64,000 bases of DNA from Psychrobacter vallis (GCF_904846715.1 NZ_CAJHBU010000009.1:1-64000), one strand, 5' to 3'; positions 11,002-20,487 are shown, counted from the first letter of the stretch. Numbers and translations are program-made. Notes: generated by a model from the sequence alone, not told the origin.

Positions 11002-12009
11002 TTAACCTTCATAGTCGCGGACTTGGTTGCGCAGCTGTTGTTTGTATTCAGGCGTGATCGGTTCGTTCTCTTCATCCAAAATAATAGCATCCAAATCACT
11101 TGCCATCATATAGGCAATGCTCATCATACTATCGAAACTGCGTACCGCTTGTGGATGCGGCAAGGATAAGAACACCACAACACCATTGTAAGTATTGGTC
11201 GCCACGCTATGCGGATCAAAAGGTGCGATACCGCTGTCGGTGATGCCCATCATACTAAACCATAGTATGCCAGTGCCGTCTTTTTGCTCATAGCGATGGA
11301 ACATATTCATCGCCCCATAGCGCAGACCATACTTATCAATTAGTGCTAATAAGTCACGACCACGAATCACCGCTGCTGGACGGTCACGGTATTGGTGCGG
11401 CAAAATGGTGATATTGATGTTGTCTTTGGCATTGATCAATGGGCCATTTTGTCCTTCATCGACAGGCTCTGACAGATGTTGATCGAGTATCGGACTATTA
11501 TTGTCAAAGCTTGGCTCTTCTGCTGTATCAATCGCTGGCATCAGGCTATCGGTCGCCGACATCAGGCTCGAAAAGGCATCAGGCTCTTGCTCGATGTGCA
11601 TTTGTTCAGCCGTTTCTGCAAATTCAGTATCGTCAGTTCGCTGCTGCTCATCCTGCCAGCGAGCATAATCTTCACTTGCCTCGACATCATCGCTCACATC
11701 ATCACGGTGCGCAGTCAGTTGCGTATCGACGTTGGTAGGCGGCTGGGTCAAAGGCGCTTCTTCAACGACCGCATTCAAATAACTGCGGTCAGGGCCAATG
11801 CTTGTCTCGCCAGCGACCGTATCATCCAAATCTGGCTCGTCGATGATATTGCGCTCATGACGCGGTATGATGGGGATACCGTTTTTATCATAATTGACCG
11901 CGGCAGCCTCAACACCTTTGCGGCGCTTAAAACTACGAATGACCATAAATAGCCCTGCGAGCACGATAAATGCAGCAATGGCAATCAATATAAACTGAAT
12001 AGCGGTCAT
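11002..12009 (-). CDS. zipA: Cell division protein ZipA
   Basis: ZipA anchors the FtsZ ring to the inner membrane. The 335-residue protein begins with a membrane helix (residues 4-25, FILIAIAAFIVLAGLFMVI) and a basic patch RSFKRRKG. A long acidic, Gln/Asp-rich linker (about 40-190) follows, then a C-terminal ZipA domain (about 197-335) recognised from ITILPHQYRDRPAAVIRG, FHRYEQKDGTGILWF and the SFDSMMSIA segment. It lies between smc and ligA, a conserved location. The domain order N-terminal anchor, linker and FtsZ-binding domain is complete. The linker is poorly conserved in the family, so its sequence carries no signal. Confidence 0.93.
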   Translation of the reverse strand: MTAIQFILIAIAAFIVLAGLFMVIRSFKRRKGVEAAAVNYDKNGIPIIPRHERNIIDEPDLDDTVAGETSIGPDRSYLNAVVEEAPLTQPPTNVDTQLTAHRDDVSDDVEASEDYARWQDEQQRTDDTEFAETAEQMHIEQEPDAFSSLMSATDSLMPAIDTAEEPSFDNNSPILDQHLSEPVDEGQNGPLINAKDNINITILPHQYRDRPAAVIRGRDLLALIDKYGLRYGAMNMFHRYEQKDGTGILWFSMMGITDSGIAPFDPHSVATNTYNGVVVFLSLPHPQAVRSFDSMMSIAYMMASDLDAIILDEENEPITPEYKQQLRNQVRDYEG

Positions 12010-12385
12010 GAGAAATACATCCTAATATATGACAAAAGGGAACACACAAGAGAGGATAAATGGCAATAGTCTAGCATGGCTAATTACTATCGTCACCATA
12101 TAGTCATCGTTTATCGTCCACCCGACACACTTGCGTTACGTTATGCTCTCAGCCTTGACGATATCATACGCAATGACTGGCTCCAATTTGTAATTTGTAC
12201 TAGGGAGTGTCCTCAATTCAATCGATTATTCTCTAAATGGGCTAAAAATGGCTAAATTTTGCCAAACATCGTCAAATATCTTATCAATATCTCGATATTA
12301 TTTGCGCTACTTTCCTTGTTTGACGGCAATTTATCTTATTTTTATCACCATTTTTAAAATGAGGACACACCTTAATTGGCATTAA
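12010..12385. other. smc-zipA spacer carrying a MITE
   Basis: This 376-base gap on the minus strand separates smc from zipA. About half of it is the 169-bp MITE-like element described separately. The remaining part next to zipA (12010-12200) should hold the zipA promoter, but I cannot pick one convincingly. Confidence 0.5.
12203..12371. mobile_element. MITE-like element with GNGTGYCCTCA termini
   Basis: A 169-bp AT-rich non-coding segment starts GGGAGTGTCCTCAATTCAAT and ends with a sequence whose reverse complement is GGTGTGTCCTCATTTTAAAA. The first about 13 bases of both ends form an imperfect terminal inverted repeat. The left end also occurs near 47274 and the right end near 18330, so these are the two ends of one element family. 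The left junction is CTAG, the right TTAA, which is compatible with a YTAR-type target but no clean duplication is visible. No transposase is encoded. The parent insertion sequence is not identified. Confidence 0.7.
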
Positions 12386-15300
12386 TTAACTGGCAATATA
12401 GCGTTCGGCCTCATCGAGTGAGACGCTGACCAAAGTGGATATGCCTGCGCTTGGCATCGTGACGCCTTTTAGCTCGTCGGCAATCTGCATCGTCAGCTTA
12501 TTATGACTGATAAAAATAAACTGTAAATCGTCAGCCAACTCATGAATGAGGCTGGTAAAACGGGCAACATTGGCATCATCAAGTGGCGCATCAACTTCAT
12601 CCAGCACACAAAATGGCGCGGGATGCTGTTTAAATATCGCAAAAATTAAGCTCAATGCCGTGAGGGTTTTTTCACCACCTGACAGCACAGCCAGACGACT
12701 GTTGCGTTTGCCTTTTGGCTGTGCCATTAAGGTAAGCCCTGCCCGCCACTGTTCGGCTTTGTGTTTATCAGCAGGTATATGGGCGGGCATATCATCCGTG
12801 TTCAGGGTCAAGCTCGCTTGCCCGCCGCCAAAGACTTTGGCAAATAAATTAGCCAGCTCATTATTGACCGCATCGAGCGTCTGCATAAACAGCGTCTTGG
12901 TGGTTTCGTCAATCGACGCAATCGCTTGGGTCAAGGTATCCATACTCGCCGCAATGTCTGTGGTCTGCTGCTCCAATGGCTCTAAGCGTCCATTGACCTC
13001 TGCCAATTCTGCCACAGCCGCCAGATTGACCGCACCAATTTTGCTCAATTGCTGCTCAAGCGTTGCATGCTCGCGTGCAAGCTCAGCGATTTTATCAGGA
13101 CGCACATGGCGATCATGGGCAATAAAATCCGCCAATATATTTGAGACACTTACATTTGAAACACTGACTCTTTGCTGCGGTACCTCTGATGGTGTCTTAT
13201 TCTTATCACTCAAACGATGATAAGCAGCGAGCGCGTCATGTGTCTGATTACTCACATCATCCAAGCGGGCGGCGCTTAGTGCCAGCTCAGTGGCGTGCTG
13301 GGCAAGTATGTTTTGCTGATCTTGTAGGGTCTGTTGCAGCGTCTCTAGCGTCATCTGCTGCTGCGCATAATCCTGCTTCAGTGCCGTCAGCGCAGTCTCA
13401 CGCGCCGTTAATAATCCTTGCTGTGCATCGCGGGCAGTCTGAGCAGTTTGCAATGCGGCTTGCAACGCTGGCAGTTTATTCTGCTCTTGCTCATGGTTCG
13501 CTGTGAGACGCTGCTCGCTTTGTAGCGACTTGTCATATTGTTCGGTCGCTCGTGCCATACTGCTGATGTTGTGCTCTAGGCGCATATCACTTTGTTGAAT
13601 GCGCAGCTGCAATGCTTGCCAGGCATCATCGTCTGCTTGGCGCGTGCGGGCAAGCTCACTGCGCTCGGCTTGCAACTGCTGGATTGTCGCCCGTGCTTCG
13701 GCTATTTTTGGTGTCAGCGCTGCCATTTCACTTTGAATACGCTGCTCATCATGTTTCAGCGTTTGCAGCTCTTGCGCCAATTCTTGCTGCTCTTGTTCGA
13801 GCGCGGCTTTATCCGCCTGTAAACGTTGGCTATCAGCGAACAGGCGCTCAGCGCGCTGGGCATTGGCCTGCTGGGTAGTGAGATGCTGTTGACACTGATG
13901 TTTGTCACGGGTTAATTGTGCCGCTTGCGCGCGCGTTTCTTCGATATTGACCATCACAGCATCATAGTCACGCTGATGATTAGCGATGGCTCTTGTCTGT
14001 TCTTGTATCGCTGTCTCAAGCTTATCCAGCAGGTCTTCTAATGCTTGCAAACGTGTGCGCTGCTGCAAACGCTGCGTTAAAAACTGGCTTTGAATGCCGT
14101 CTTGATCCTTTTGTGCACCAGCAAATTTATGTAAATTCATAGTCCCATGACGGCTGATAACCCAACCATCCGCAGTCAGCAAAATGGCTGATGAGGGTAA
14201 GGCTTTTAAGACGTCTGCAAGTACCGCTAGCGTTTGCTGATTATTGGCGTCAAATTGCCCAGTATATAGATAGCATTGCTGCCAAAGCGCCAATGTAGGC
14301 TGAGTAATCAGTTCGGATAAAGGCCATACTTTATCAGCAAGTTCCTCAGATAAAGAATCTGACAAAGCATCTGGTAAAGCACTGATGAACGAGTTTTCTT
14401 TACTCGCATTTTGTGCGGCTGGTAACCACAAGCTATGAGCCGTCTCAACAGCTGGCTTATCTTTTGCATTCATGCCAGCGTATTGCTTTTGACCCGCTTG
14501 ATACGTCAGCAAACTGGTTAGATCATACTCAAGCACTTGCCATAGATTGGTTGTTTTTTGGGCACTGCCATTAACATTGTTGTCAATATTGCCATCGAAA
14601 TTATTATGGTCAACGCTTGAACCGCTGCGCTTAGGAGAAATCAGGACGTGACTGTCTAGCCATAACGCCAGCACATTGTCGAGTAGCTGTGCGTGGGCTT
14701 GCCCGTTTGCGCTTAACTCGATTTGCTCACGCAGTGTCGTGATAGATAATTGACTATAAGCGCTGGCAACATGATTGTTTAAGTCAGTCTTTTGGATGGA
14801 TTTCTGCTGCGAGCTTGGTGTGGGTTTGGGATGTAGTATCTGATGCAACGTATCGTACTCGCCTGCCAGTAGTGCATGGCGCTTTTCATGCTCGCTCAGC
14901 TCGCGCTGCTGTACTTTCAGACGTTGCTGTAAATCGTGCGCCTGCGGCTGTAATTCTGACAAACGCTCATCGACGCTATCTTGCTGCCTTTCAATCTGCT
15001 GTAACTGTTTTTTTAGCGCCGTAATTTGCGCCTCTGCGGTTTGGGGTAAAACTTGTGCCATCGAATTGTCTTGTGCACCAGCGCTATGAGATGCCGATAG
15101 TGACTGCTCTAATTGCTGCCATAAATGTTGCCAATTCTGCTGGCGACGCTGCCATTTGTCATGGCTTTGCTGGTGTCGCCGTTTGGCTTGTTCATTAATG
15201 GCTTGCTGCTGCTCAAGCGTGCGCGCCTTGTCTTGTAAGCGCGATAATTGATGTTGCGCTTCATGCCATGCGCGCTGCAATGGCTGCTCATTGCGTTTAT

Positions 15301-16405
15301 ACGTGTCACGTTTACTCGTCAGATCAGCCAGCTGTGGACGCAATTTTTCTAAGTCCGTCTGTTGCTCAGCTTGTGCGGCCTTTAACTTGTCGATCTCACC
15401 AATGACTTGCTGGCGCTGCTCATCGAGACTGGCTAATTGCTGCGCGGTAGCGGCCAGCTGCGCGGTTGCATCACTCAGTTTGTGCACTGCTTGTTGATGG
15501 CTCAGCTGCTGCTGATAATGCGCACTTTGTGCCTCGTCTTTGAGCCATTGTTCTTGGTTAATATGAGCGGCCAGCTTATCTTGCTTGGCTTTTAGAGCCT
15601 CATAGTTGGATTGCAGCGTGACGACTTCAGCTGTGCTGCGCTCATGGGCGATTTTTTGTTGCTGCTGCGTTTGTTTGGCTTGATATAACTGCTGAATGGC
15701 AAGCTGTTGCTTGATATCAGCCAGCTCAAGTGCAAGCGCTTCGTAACGCTGCGCACTGGCGGCTTGTTTAGACAGCGTCTTTTGTTGGCGAACCAATTCG
15801 CTTTGCATATCATGCAGACGGGCTAGATTTTCTTGGGTTTTCTCTAACTTCTTTTGGGTTTCTTCGCGGCGTGCCTGATAGCGTGAGACGCCAGCTGCTT
15901 CTTCAATAAATTCACGCAGCTGCATGGGGCTAGACTCGACGATACGCCCAATCATGCCTTGCTCAATGACGGCATAACTGCGCGCGCCAAGTCCTGTCCC
16001 CAAGAATACATCCACCACATCACGGCGGCGACAGCGCGTGCCATTGATAAAGTAATCTGAGCGCCCTTCTAAGTTTACCTGACGACGGACGGACAACTCT
16101 TGATAGAGATTAAACTCATGACGAATGCCATTTTGCTCATCTTGCGTATGCTCAAAGGTCAGCTCGACACTGGCGACACTTTTGGCAGCCTTATCTTGCG
16201 TCCCAGCAAAGATAACATCGCTCATCGCCCCGCCGCGTAATTGCTTGGCGGAGGTCTCGCCCAGCACCCAACGAATGGCGTCAATGACATTGGATTTGCC
16301 GCAGCCGTTTGGCCCGACAATGGCGGTGATACCATGACGAAAGGTAAAAGTCGTTGGATTGGCAAAGGATTTGAAGCCTGCCAGCTTTAGAGATTTTAAA
16401 CGCAT
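12386..16405 (-). CDS. smc: Chromosome segregation protein SMC
   Basis: SMC organises and segregates the chromosome with ScpA/ScpB. Both halves of its ATPase are present: Walker A GPNGCGKSN at residues 31-39, and near the C-terminus the ABC signature LSGGEKTL and Walker B CVLDEVDAPLDD. Between them lie two long coiled-coil arms, very rich in Gln, Ala and Leu, and a hinge at about residues 520-720. At 1339 residues it is longer than the usual 1150-1200. The extra length includes Ser/Asn-rich loops in the hinge area (around FDGNIDNNVNGSAQ and ALPDALSDSLSEELA). A MITE lies immediately downstream. Antisense open frames over the coiled coils are compositional artefacts. Confidence 0.97.
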   Translation of the reverse strand: MRLKSLKLAGFKSFANPTTFTFRHGITAIVGPNGCGKSNVIDAIRWVLGETSAKQLRGGAMSDVIFAGTQDKAAKSVASVELTFEHTQDEQNGIRHEFNLYQELSVRRQVNLEGRSDYFINGTRCRRRDVVDVFLGTGLGARSYAVIEQGMIGRIVESSPMQLREFIEEAAGVSRYQARREETQKKLEKTQENLARLHDMQSELVRQQKTLSKQAASAQRYEALALELADIKQQLAIQQLYQAKQTQQQQKIAHERSTAEVVTLQSNYEALKAKQDKLAAHINQEQWLKDEAQSAHYQQQLSHQQAVHKLSDATAQLAATAQQLASLDEQRQQVIGEIDKLKAAQAEQQTDLEKLRPQLADLTSKRDTYKRNEQPLQRAWHEAQHQLSRLQDKARTLEQQQAINEQAKRRHQQSHDKWQRRQQNWQHLWQQLEQSLSASHSAGAQDNSMAQVLPQTAEAQITALKKQLQQIERQQDSVDERLSELQPQAHDLQQRLKVQQRELSEHEKRHALLAGEYDTLHQILHPKPTPSSQQKSIQKTDLNNHVASAYSQLSITTLREQIELSANGQAHAQLLDNVLALWLDSHVLISPKRSGSSVDHNNFDGNIDNNVNGSAQKTTNLWQVLEYDLTSLLTYQAGQKQYAGMNAKDKPAVETAHSLWLPAAQNASKENSFISALPDALSDSLSEELADKVWPLSELITQPTLALWQQCYLYTGQFDANNQQTLAVLADVLKALPSSAILLTADGWVISRHGTMNLHKFAGAQKDQDGIQSQFLTQRLQQRTRLQALEDLLDKLETAIQEQTRAIANHQRDYDAVMVNIEETRAQAAQLTRDKHQCQQHLTTQQANAQRAERLFADSQRLQADKAALEQEQQELAQELQTLKHDEQRIQSEMAALTPKIAEARATIQQLQAERSELARTRQADDDAWQALQLRIQQSDMRLEHNISSMARATEQYDKSLQSEQRLTANHEQEQNKLPALQAALQTAQTARDAQQGLLTARETALTALKQDYAQQQMTLETLQQTLQDQQNILAQHATELALSAARLDDVSNQTHDALAAYHRLSDKNKTPSEVPQQRVSVSNVSVSNILADFIAHDRHVRPDKIAELAREHATLEQQLSKIGAVNLAAVAELAEVNGRLEPLEQQTTDIAASMDTLTQAIASIDETTKTLFMQTLDAVNNELANLFAKVFGGGQASLTLNTDDMPAHIPADKHKAEQWRAGLTLMAQPKGKRNSRLAVLSGGEKTLTALSLIFAIFKQHPAPFCVLDEVDAPLDDANVARFTSLIHELADDLQFIFISHNKLTMQIADELKGVTMPSAGISTLVSVSLDEAERYIAS

Positions 16406-16471
16406 GAAGGATCAGTAAACGTAGCAAAAACAGGCGGCTATTCTACCTGAAATTGGGGTGGGTTTTTAGGG

Positions 16472-17413
16472 TTAAAGTGATAAGTTCATAAACGATTTTG
16501 ATTGAAGGCTTTGATTAAATCCTTGCAGCAGTTTTTGTTCTACTTGGCAGGTGTCATTTTCTGCTAAGTAGCGATTATTGAACTCAATCAGTGACGACCA
16601 CGTGATACTTGCCACTTCTAAATGATCCACTATTTCTAACAGCTCTTTTCTTAATAAGTGCTGATATTTTTTAGCTCTTTTGTGACACAGCGCCAGCTCT
16701 CGGTCGACCAAGCGTTGCTTGTTATGCTCTAGTGCATTGCCGCCAATGAACAACAGTAAAAACTTTGCGCCTTTATCGATAAAGCCTTTTTCTAGCAAGT
16801 GCTCGTACATCAAACAATACTTTAGGAGTTGATCTGGGTTTTTCTTACCACTGAATTTTAATTCGTTTGCTACCAGTACATTCGATTGATGGTTGTAGGC
16901 CAAATTGTCCATATACATCGCTTTTAGCTCTGTACTGGATTCAAATATACCGCTGTTGCCATGTGTCGACCATAACCCACTTGGCTCAAAGGTGATAAAT
17001 TGCTGATAAAATAAGTCTAAATAGATGTCGCTACATAAACTCAGGAAAATATCGAACTCTTTATTTAGATAGTCTTCAGAAAAGAACTTTACTCGGCGAA
17101 TGGCCTCTCTAGCATTACAGATGCCTACCATTTGCGTGGAATAAGTCTCTAGCTGCTCAAATTCAGTCATTTTTAGAGTGAGCTTTTTGATGACAGATTG
17201 TTCAACCTCTTCCAGATTTTTGCCTTCTAGCTCTGGATGAATAGCCCATTCAATAATTTGGCGTACGTACTGCTTTTTACTGATACCTAAGATACGCTGC
17301 GGTTCCCATACCAAAAACTCTACCATGTTAGATAAACCAGTCGTCCATGATATCTGGTCTTTTAGATGGCTAATCGAACCAAAAACACGGCGGTATTTTT
17401 CTGCTGCTTTCAT
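16472..17413 (-). CDS. Putative PD-(D/E)XK nuclease-like protein
   Basis: This encodes a 313-residue soluble protein that I cannot place in a named family. The centre carries a pattern typical of PD-(D/E)XK nucleases: an Asp at 169 (YMDNLAYN), then NVLVANELKFS with E184-x-K186 on a hydrophobic strand, then Q195-x3-Y199 (DQLLKY), and another hydrophobic strand FLLLFIGGN. The remainder is helical. Such cores occur in restriction, repair and defence nucleases, and also in catalytically dead relatives. The gene is 66 bases upstream of smc on the same strand and could share its transcript. Its surroundings give no methyltransferase or helicase partner. The nuclease call rests on motif spacing alone. 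Confidence 0.5.
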   Translation of the reverse strand: MKAAEKYRRVFGSISHLKDQISWTTGLSNMVEFLVWEPQRILGISKKQYVRQIIEWAIHPELEGKNLEEVEQSVIKKLTLKMTEFEQLETYSTQMVGICNAREAIRRVKFFSEDYLNKEFDIFLSLCSDIYLDLFYQQFITFEPSGLWSTHGNSGIFESSTELKAMYMDNLAYNHQSNVLVANELKFSGKKNPDQLLKYCLMYEHLLEKGFIDKGAKFLLLFIGGNALEHNKQRLVDRELALCHKRAKKYQHLLRKELLEIVDHLEVASITWSSLIEFNNRYLAENDTCQVEQKLLQGFNQSLQSKSFMNLSL

Positions 17414-17456
17414 CTACTAATATTCCTATGTTGGCGTTATATTTTTTACTAAAGTT

Positions 17457-18263
17457 TTATAACACCCCAATCCCACTTAACAACAACTGCCCACCTGCAA
17501 ATAATAACAATACGCCAAACGCACGCTTAAGCGTGAGTGCGGGCAACACATGGGCAAGTTTGGCACCGACTTTTGCCATCGCAAAACTCACCACTGAAAT
17601 ACACAAAAACCCAGTGATGTGCACAAAGCCTATCGTGCCCTCAGGCAGATTGACCACGTCTTGACCAAACCATGCAAACCCAGCCGCGCCAGCCAGTGCA
17701 ATCGGTAGACCGCACGCCGCTGACGTACCGACCGATTGTTTCATCGGAAGTCCGGCCCAGTTCAAAAACGGCACGGTCAAACTACCACCGCCAATCCCGA
17801 AAATAGACGACGCCATACCAATGCCCGTCCCCGCACCAAACTGCACACCAGCAGATGGTAATAGCCTGCCAAGTTGTTCTTTATTAGAAAAAAACAGCAT
17901 CTTAAAAGCGACCAATAATGCACCAACCCCGATAATCGCCTGTAATGCTTTACCATCGATCATGTCCGCGATGCCAGCACCCACCAGACTGCCGATAACC
18001 AAGCCAAGCGCCATTTTGCGCCAAACTTCCCAGCGCACGCCGCCGCGCTTATTATGAGCAGTGAGTGAGCTGATCGAAGTCACAACGATGGTCGCCAGTG
18101 ACGTGCCGATAGCCAAATGGGTCACCACTTCTGGCGAAAAATCATAAGCGGTAAAAATCCATACCAAGGCTGGTACGATAATCATGCCGCCGCCAACCCC
18201 AAACAAGCCAGCGCTGACACCCGCAAACGCGCCAGCAATCACAAACCACACATATAACATCAT
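17457..18263 (-). CDS. TSUP (TauE/SafE) family membrane permease
   Basis: This 268-residue inner-membrane protein belongs to the sulfite exporter TauE/SafE (TSUP) family. The two family half-repeats are visible: an N-terminal GVSAGLFGVGGGMIIVPAL and a later IGMASSIFGIGGGSLTVPFL, each a glycine-rich signature at the start of a four-helix half. Eight hydrophobic helices can be counted. Family members move sulfite, sulfonates or organic anions; the substrate here cannot be inferred, as no sulfur or C2 metabolism gene is adjacent. The upstream flank contains a solo MITE end and a palindromic repeat. Confidence 0.92.
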   Translation of the reverse strand: MMLYVWFVIAGAFAGVSAGLFGVGGGMIIVPALVWIFTAYDFSPEVVTHLAIGTSLATIVVTSISSLTAHNKRGGVRWEVWRKMALGLVIGSLVGAGIADMIDGKALQAIIGVGALLVAFKMLFFSNKEQLGRLLPSAGVQFGAGTGIGMASSIFGIGGGSLTVPFLNWAGLPMKQSVGTSAACGLPIALAGAAGFAWFGQDVVNLPEGTIGFVHITGFLCISVVSFAMAKVGAKLAHVLPALTLKRAFGVLLLFAGGQLLLSGIGVL

Positions 18264-18329
18264 TGCTTTAACCCTTTGTGATACTCATCTTTTATCAAGC
18301 TCACTTTTATATCATCATGACCCGCACAC

Positions 18330-18372
18330 TAGAGCGTGCCCTCATTTTAAAAATGGCATTTGCCAAATCCTA
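18330..18372 (+). mobile_element. Solo right end of the MITE/IS family
   Basis: Following CTA, the sequence GAGCGTGCCCTCATTTTAAA and the next bases AAATGG match the reverse complement of the right terminus of the element at 12203-12371 over about 23 bases, with only two or three differences. The similarity then fades. No opposite end is apparent nearby, so it is a remnant. Confidence 0.6.
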
Positions 18373-18440
18373 ACCCGACCTTTATATTGTCTACTTTATA
18401 TTTTTTACGAGCAGCCATTGATGGATGAGCGTTTGTTAAT

Positions 18441-18587
18441 ATAGTCGATACTAAATAAAATGGATACACGACGTTATGACGCGGCGGGACTGGTGCGAAT
18501 TTTTTGCAGCCTCTGTCGGCGCAGGCACAGCAAGCAAGAAAAATTTGTACCAGTCCTGCCATATCCCTTGTATATTGACCTGACTAT
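18441..18587. repeat. Palindromic intergenic repeat, copy A
   Basis: An imperfect palindrome of about 147 bp. The inner arms are GCGGGACTGGTGCGAATTTT (18484 on) and, as reverse complement on the right (18538-18559), GCAGGACTGGTACAAATTTT. The centre contains GCAGCCTCTGTCGGCG and GCACAGCAAGCAAG, which recur in the other copies. The outer arms start ATAGTCGATACTAAATAA and end TTGACCTGACTAT. It can fold into a very long hairpin and encodes nothing. Confidence 0.8.
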
Positions 18588-18646
18588 GCCAATCGCTCAG
18601 TATATCAAAGATTCTCTATGCTCCTTTAACCACATCGACCAAACTT

Positions 18647-19648
18647 ATGCCATCATCTGCCAACCCCTCTGATTATGTATCCGACGTCGACCTATCCACT
18701 GCCGCGTCATGCCAGCTTGACCACCTGCCTGAGCTCAACCATCGTCATATGGACAGTAGCGGCTCTACCAATAGCGAGCTGATCGCAGCGCTGCAACATG
18801 GCGCTTTAAATCCTGCCGAAATGCATCTATTGACCGCAGAAACCCAAAGCGCAGGTCGCGGCCAACACGGGCGCTCATGGCAGTCCCCGCATGGCAATGT
18901 GTATCTGTCGTTGTATCATCCAGTGCATAGACCCATTAGCGGACTGCTGTCATTAATCATCGGCGTTGAGCTGGCAAAAATGCCCGTCATCCAAACGTTA
19001 AATGAGCAGCTACAGGCGCATGGTCTGACGCCTATTGGGGTAAAGTGGGCCAATGACTTGGGATTTTATGAGTCTACGCATGACGTGCAAAAGCAATCCA
19101 CGGCGACTGCCTCTGAACCAAATCAGCAAACTCTGCCTTTTCATAAACTTGCCGGTATTTTGATAGAGCCAGTCATCAAGTCTGGTCAATTGATCGGAGT
19201 GGTGATGGGCATCGGCCTCAATGTACAAGCCGCCCCCAAATTGACCACACAGACCTGCGAAGGCATGAGTTATCAAGCGATTAGTTTGCAGGATATCTGC
19301 GAGAGGCTGGCACCCAAAGTACAGCCGATCACGCTACCAAACTTGCGCGTACTCTATGAGCAAATGAGCAAAGCATTGATAGCTGCGATGACACGATTTG
19401 AGCATTTGGCATTAGAAGCACCCACAGGTCATGGCTATTACTTAGCGCGTTTTTTGCAGCAATTTGACGCGATGGATGCACTGGCTGGTCTGCGCTTGCA
19501 GGTGACCCAAGATTATAATAATAAAGAGCAGGTCGTTACTGGTCAGGCTTGCGGTATCGATACACAGGGATGTTTGCAATTGCGTCAAGATAACGGTAAG
19601 ATTTCTGCGCTTTTTACTGGACGCATTGACGTGATTCATCAGGTTTAA
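18647..19648 (+). CDS. birA: Biotin--[acetyl-CoA-carboxylase] ligase
   Basis: BirA activates biotin with ATP and attaches it to a Lys of carboxylase carrier domains. The 333-residue protein has the biotinyl-AMP loop as GRGQHGRSW (residues 70-78), the substrate Lys region VKWANDL (about 128), and KLAGILIE. A C-terminal domain of SH3-like type follows (GLRLQVTQ, VTGQACGIDTQGCLQL). There is no N-terminal helix-turn-helix, so it is a monofunctional ligase rather than the repressor type. The N-terminal about 30 residues are unusual, and the ATG at 18647 has no strong ribosome site. It is followed by coaX after 83 bases, a common pairing. A client in this window is MccA (Lys663). Confidence 0.93.
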   Translation: MPSSANPSDYVSDVDLSTAASCQLDHLPELNHRHMDSSGSTNSELIAALQHGALNPAEMHLLTAETQSAGRGQHGRSWQSPHGNVYLSLYHPVHRPISGLLSLIIGVELAKMPVIQTLNEQLQAHGLTPIGVKWANDLGFYESTHDVQKQSTATASEPNQQTLPFHKLAGILIEPVIKSGQLIGVVMGIGLNVQAAPKLTTQTCEGMSYQAISLQDICERLAPKVQPITLPNLRVLYEQMSKALIAAMTRFEHLALEAPTGHGYYLARFLQQFDAMDALAGLRLQVTQDYNNKEQVVTGQACGIDTQGCLQLRQDNGKISALFTGRIDVIHQV

Positions 19649-19731
19649 ACCGCTTATTCAATGAGCACCAACCGTGAGACGAGTATCAACTATATATTGA
19701 TAACGGACTCACTGTGTATAAAGGGAATTTT

Positions 19732-20460
19732 ATGCTCTGGCTCGATCTTGGAAACACTCGTCTTAAATACTGGCTCACCGACGATATTGGCCAGATAGTC
19801 GCGCATGATGCCAAGCAGCATCTGCAAGCGCCTGCCGAACTCCTCATGGGTTTAACCGATCGTTTTGAGCGTTATGCACCCGACTTTATTGGTATCTCCT
19901 CCGTGTTGGGTGATGATCTGAATATTAAAGTCTCAGACACGCTCAGCCGTCTTAATATTCCTTTTGGGTTTGTCCATGTTGATGCGGCGCACCCGCTCAT
20001 GAAGAGTGCCTATAATGACCAACAACTGGGCTGCGATCGTTGGCTACAGATGCTGGGCGCTGTCGATAAGAAAAAACGCCAGTGCGTCATCGGCTGCGGT
20101 ACGGCAGTAACGATTGATTTGATCGATCATGCTGAGCATTTGGGGGGTTATATTTTCCCCAATATCTATCTGCAACGTGAGGCGCTGTTTTCTGGTACTA
20201 AGCAAATCACCATCTCTAACGGCACCTTTGATAACGTGAGCCAAGGGATGACTACGCAAGACGCGGTACATCGCGGTATCTTACTGTCGATTGTTGGGGC
20301 GATCAATGAAATCAGCCGCCGGCATCCCAACTTTGAAGTGATTATGACGGGTGGTGATGCAGCTATCATTGCCCAGCATGTCAATCGCCCCGTCCACCTG
20401 CGTGATGATTTATTATTAAATGGTTTGGCGCGTTATTTTGACCATACCAAACAATCTTAA
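19732..20460 (+). CDS. coaX: Type III pantothenate kinase
   Basis: CoaX phosphorylates pantothenate in the first step of coenzyme A synthesis. The 242-residue protein has the ASKHA-fold phosphate loop LDLGNTRLKYW at the start, a DRWLQMLGAV segment, and the central GCGTAVTIDLI and LGGYIFPNI motifs of type III enzymes. The C-terminal IMTGGDAA closes the nucleotide site. The frame extends upstream to a GTG at 19714, but the ATG at 19732 is preceded by AAGGGAA at the right distance and yields the family N-terminus MLWLDLGN. It lies directly downstream of birA and ends at a strong terminator. Confidence 0.95.
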   Translation: MLWLDLGNTRLKYWLTDDIGQIVAHDAKQHLQAPAELLMGLTDRFERYAPDFIGISSVLGDDLNIKVSDTLSRLNIPFGFVHVDAAHPLMKSAYNDQQLGCDRWLQMLGAVDKKKRQCVIGCGTAVTIDLIDHAEHLGGYIFPNIYLQREALFSGTKQITISNGTFDNVSQGMTTQDAVHRGILLSIVGAINEISRRHPNFEVIMTGGDAAIIAQHVNRPVHLRDDLLLNGLARYFDHTKQS

Positions 20461-20487
20461 TACTCAATAGACTTCTAGGTCGAGCAT

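Larger units (their letters stand above)
18264..18646. other. Repeat-filled gap between the TSUP gene and birA
   Basis: The gap separates two divergent genes and must contain both promoters, yet most of it is repetitive: a solo MITE right end (18330-18372) and a palindromic repeat (18441-18587). I cannot assign promoters. Confidence 0.5.

Noticed and set aside
12546-15813. Several open frames on the plus strand and alternate frames within smc
   Set aside because: They lie antisense or out of frame to the Gln/Ala/Leu-rich coiled coils of SMC, lack ribosome sites, and show no domain text; they are compositional shadows.
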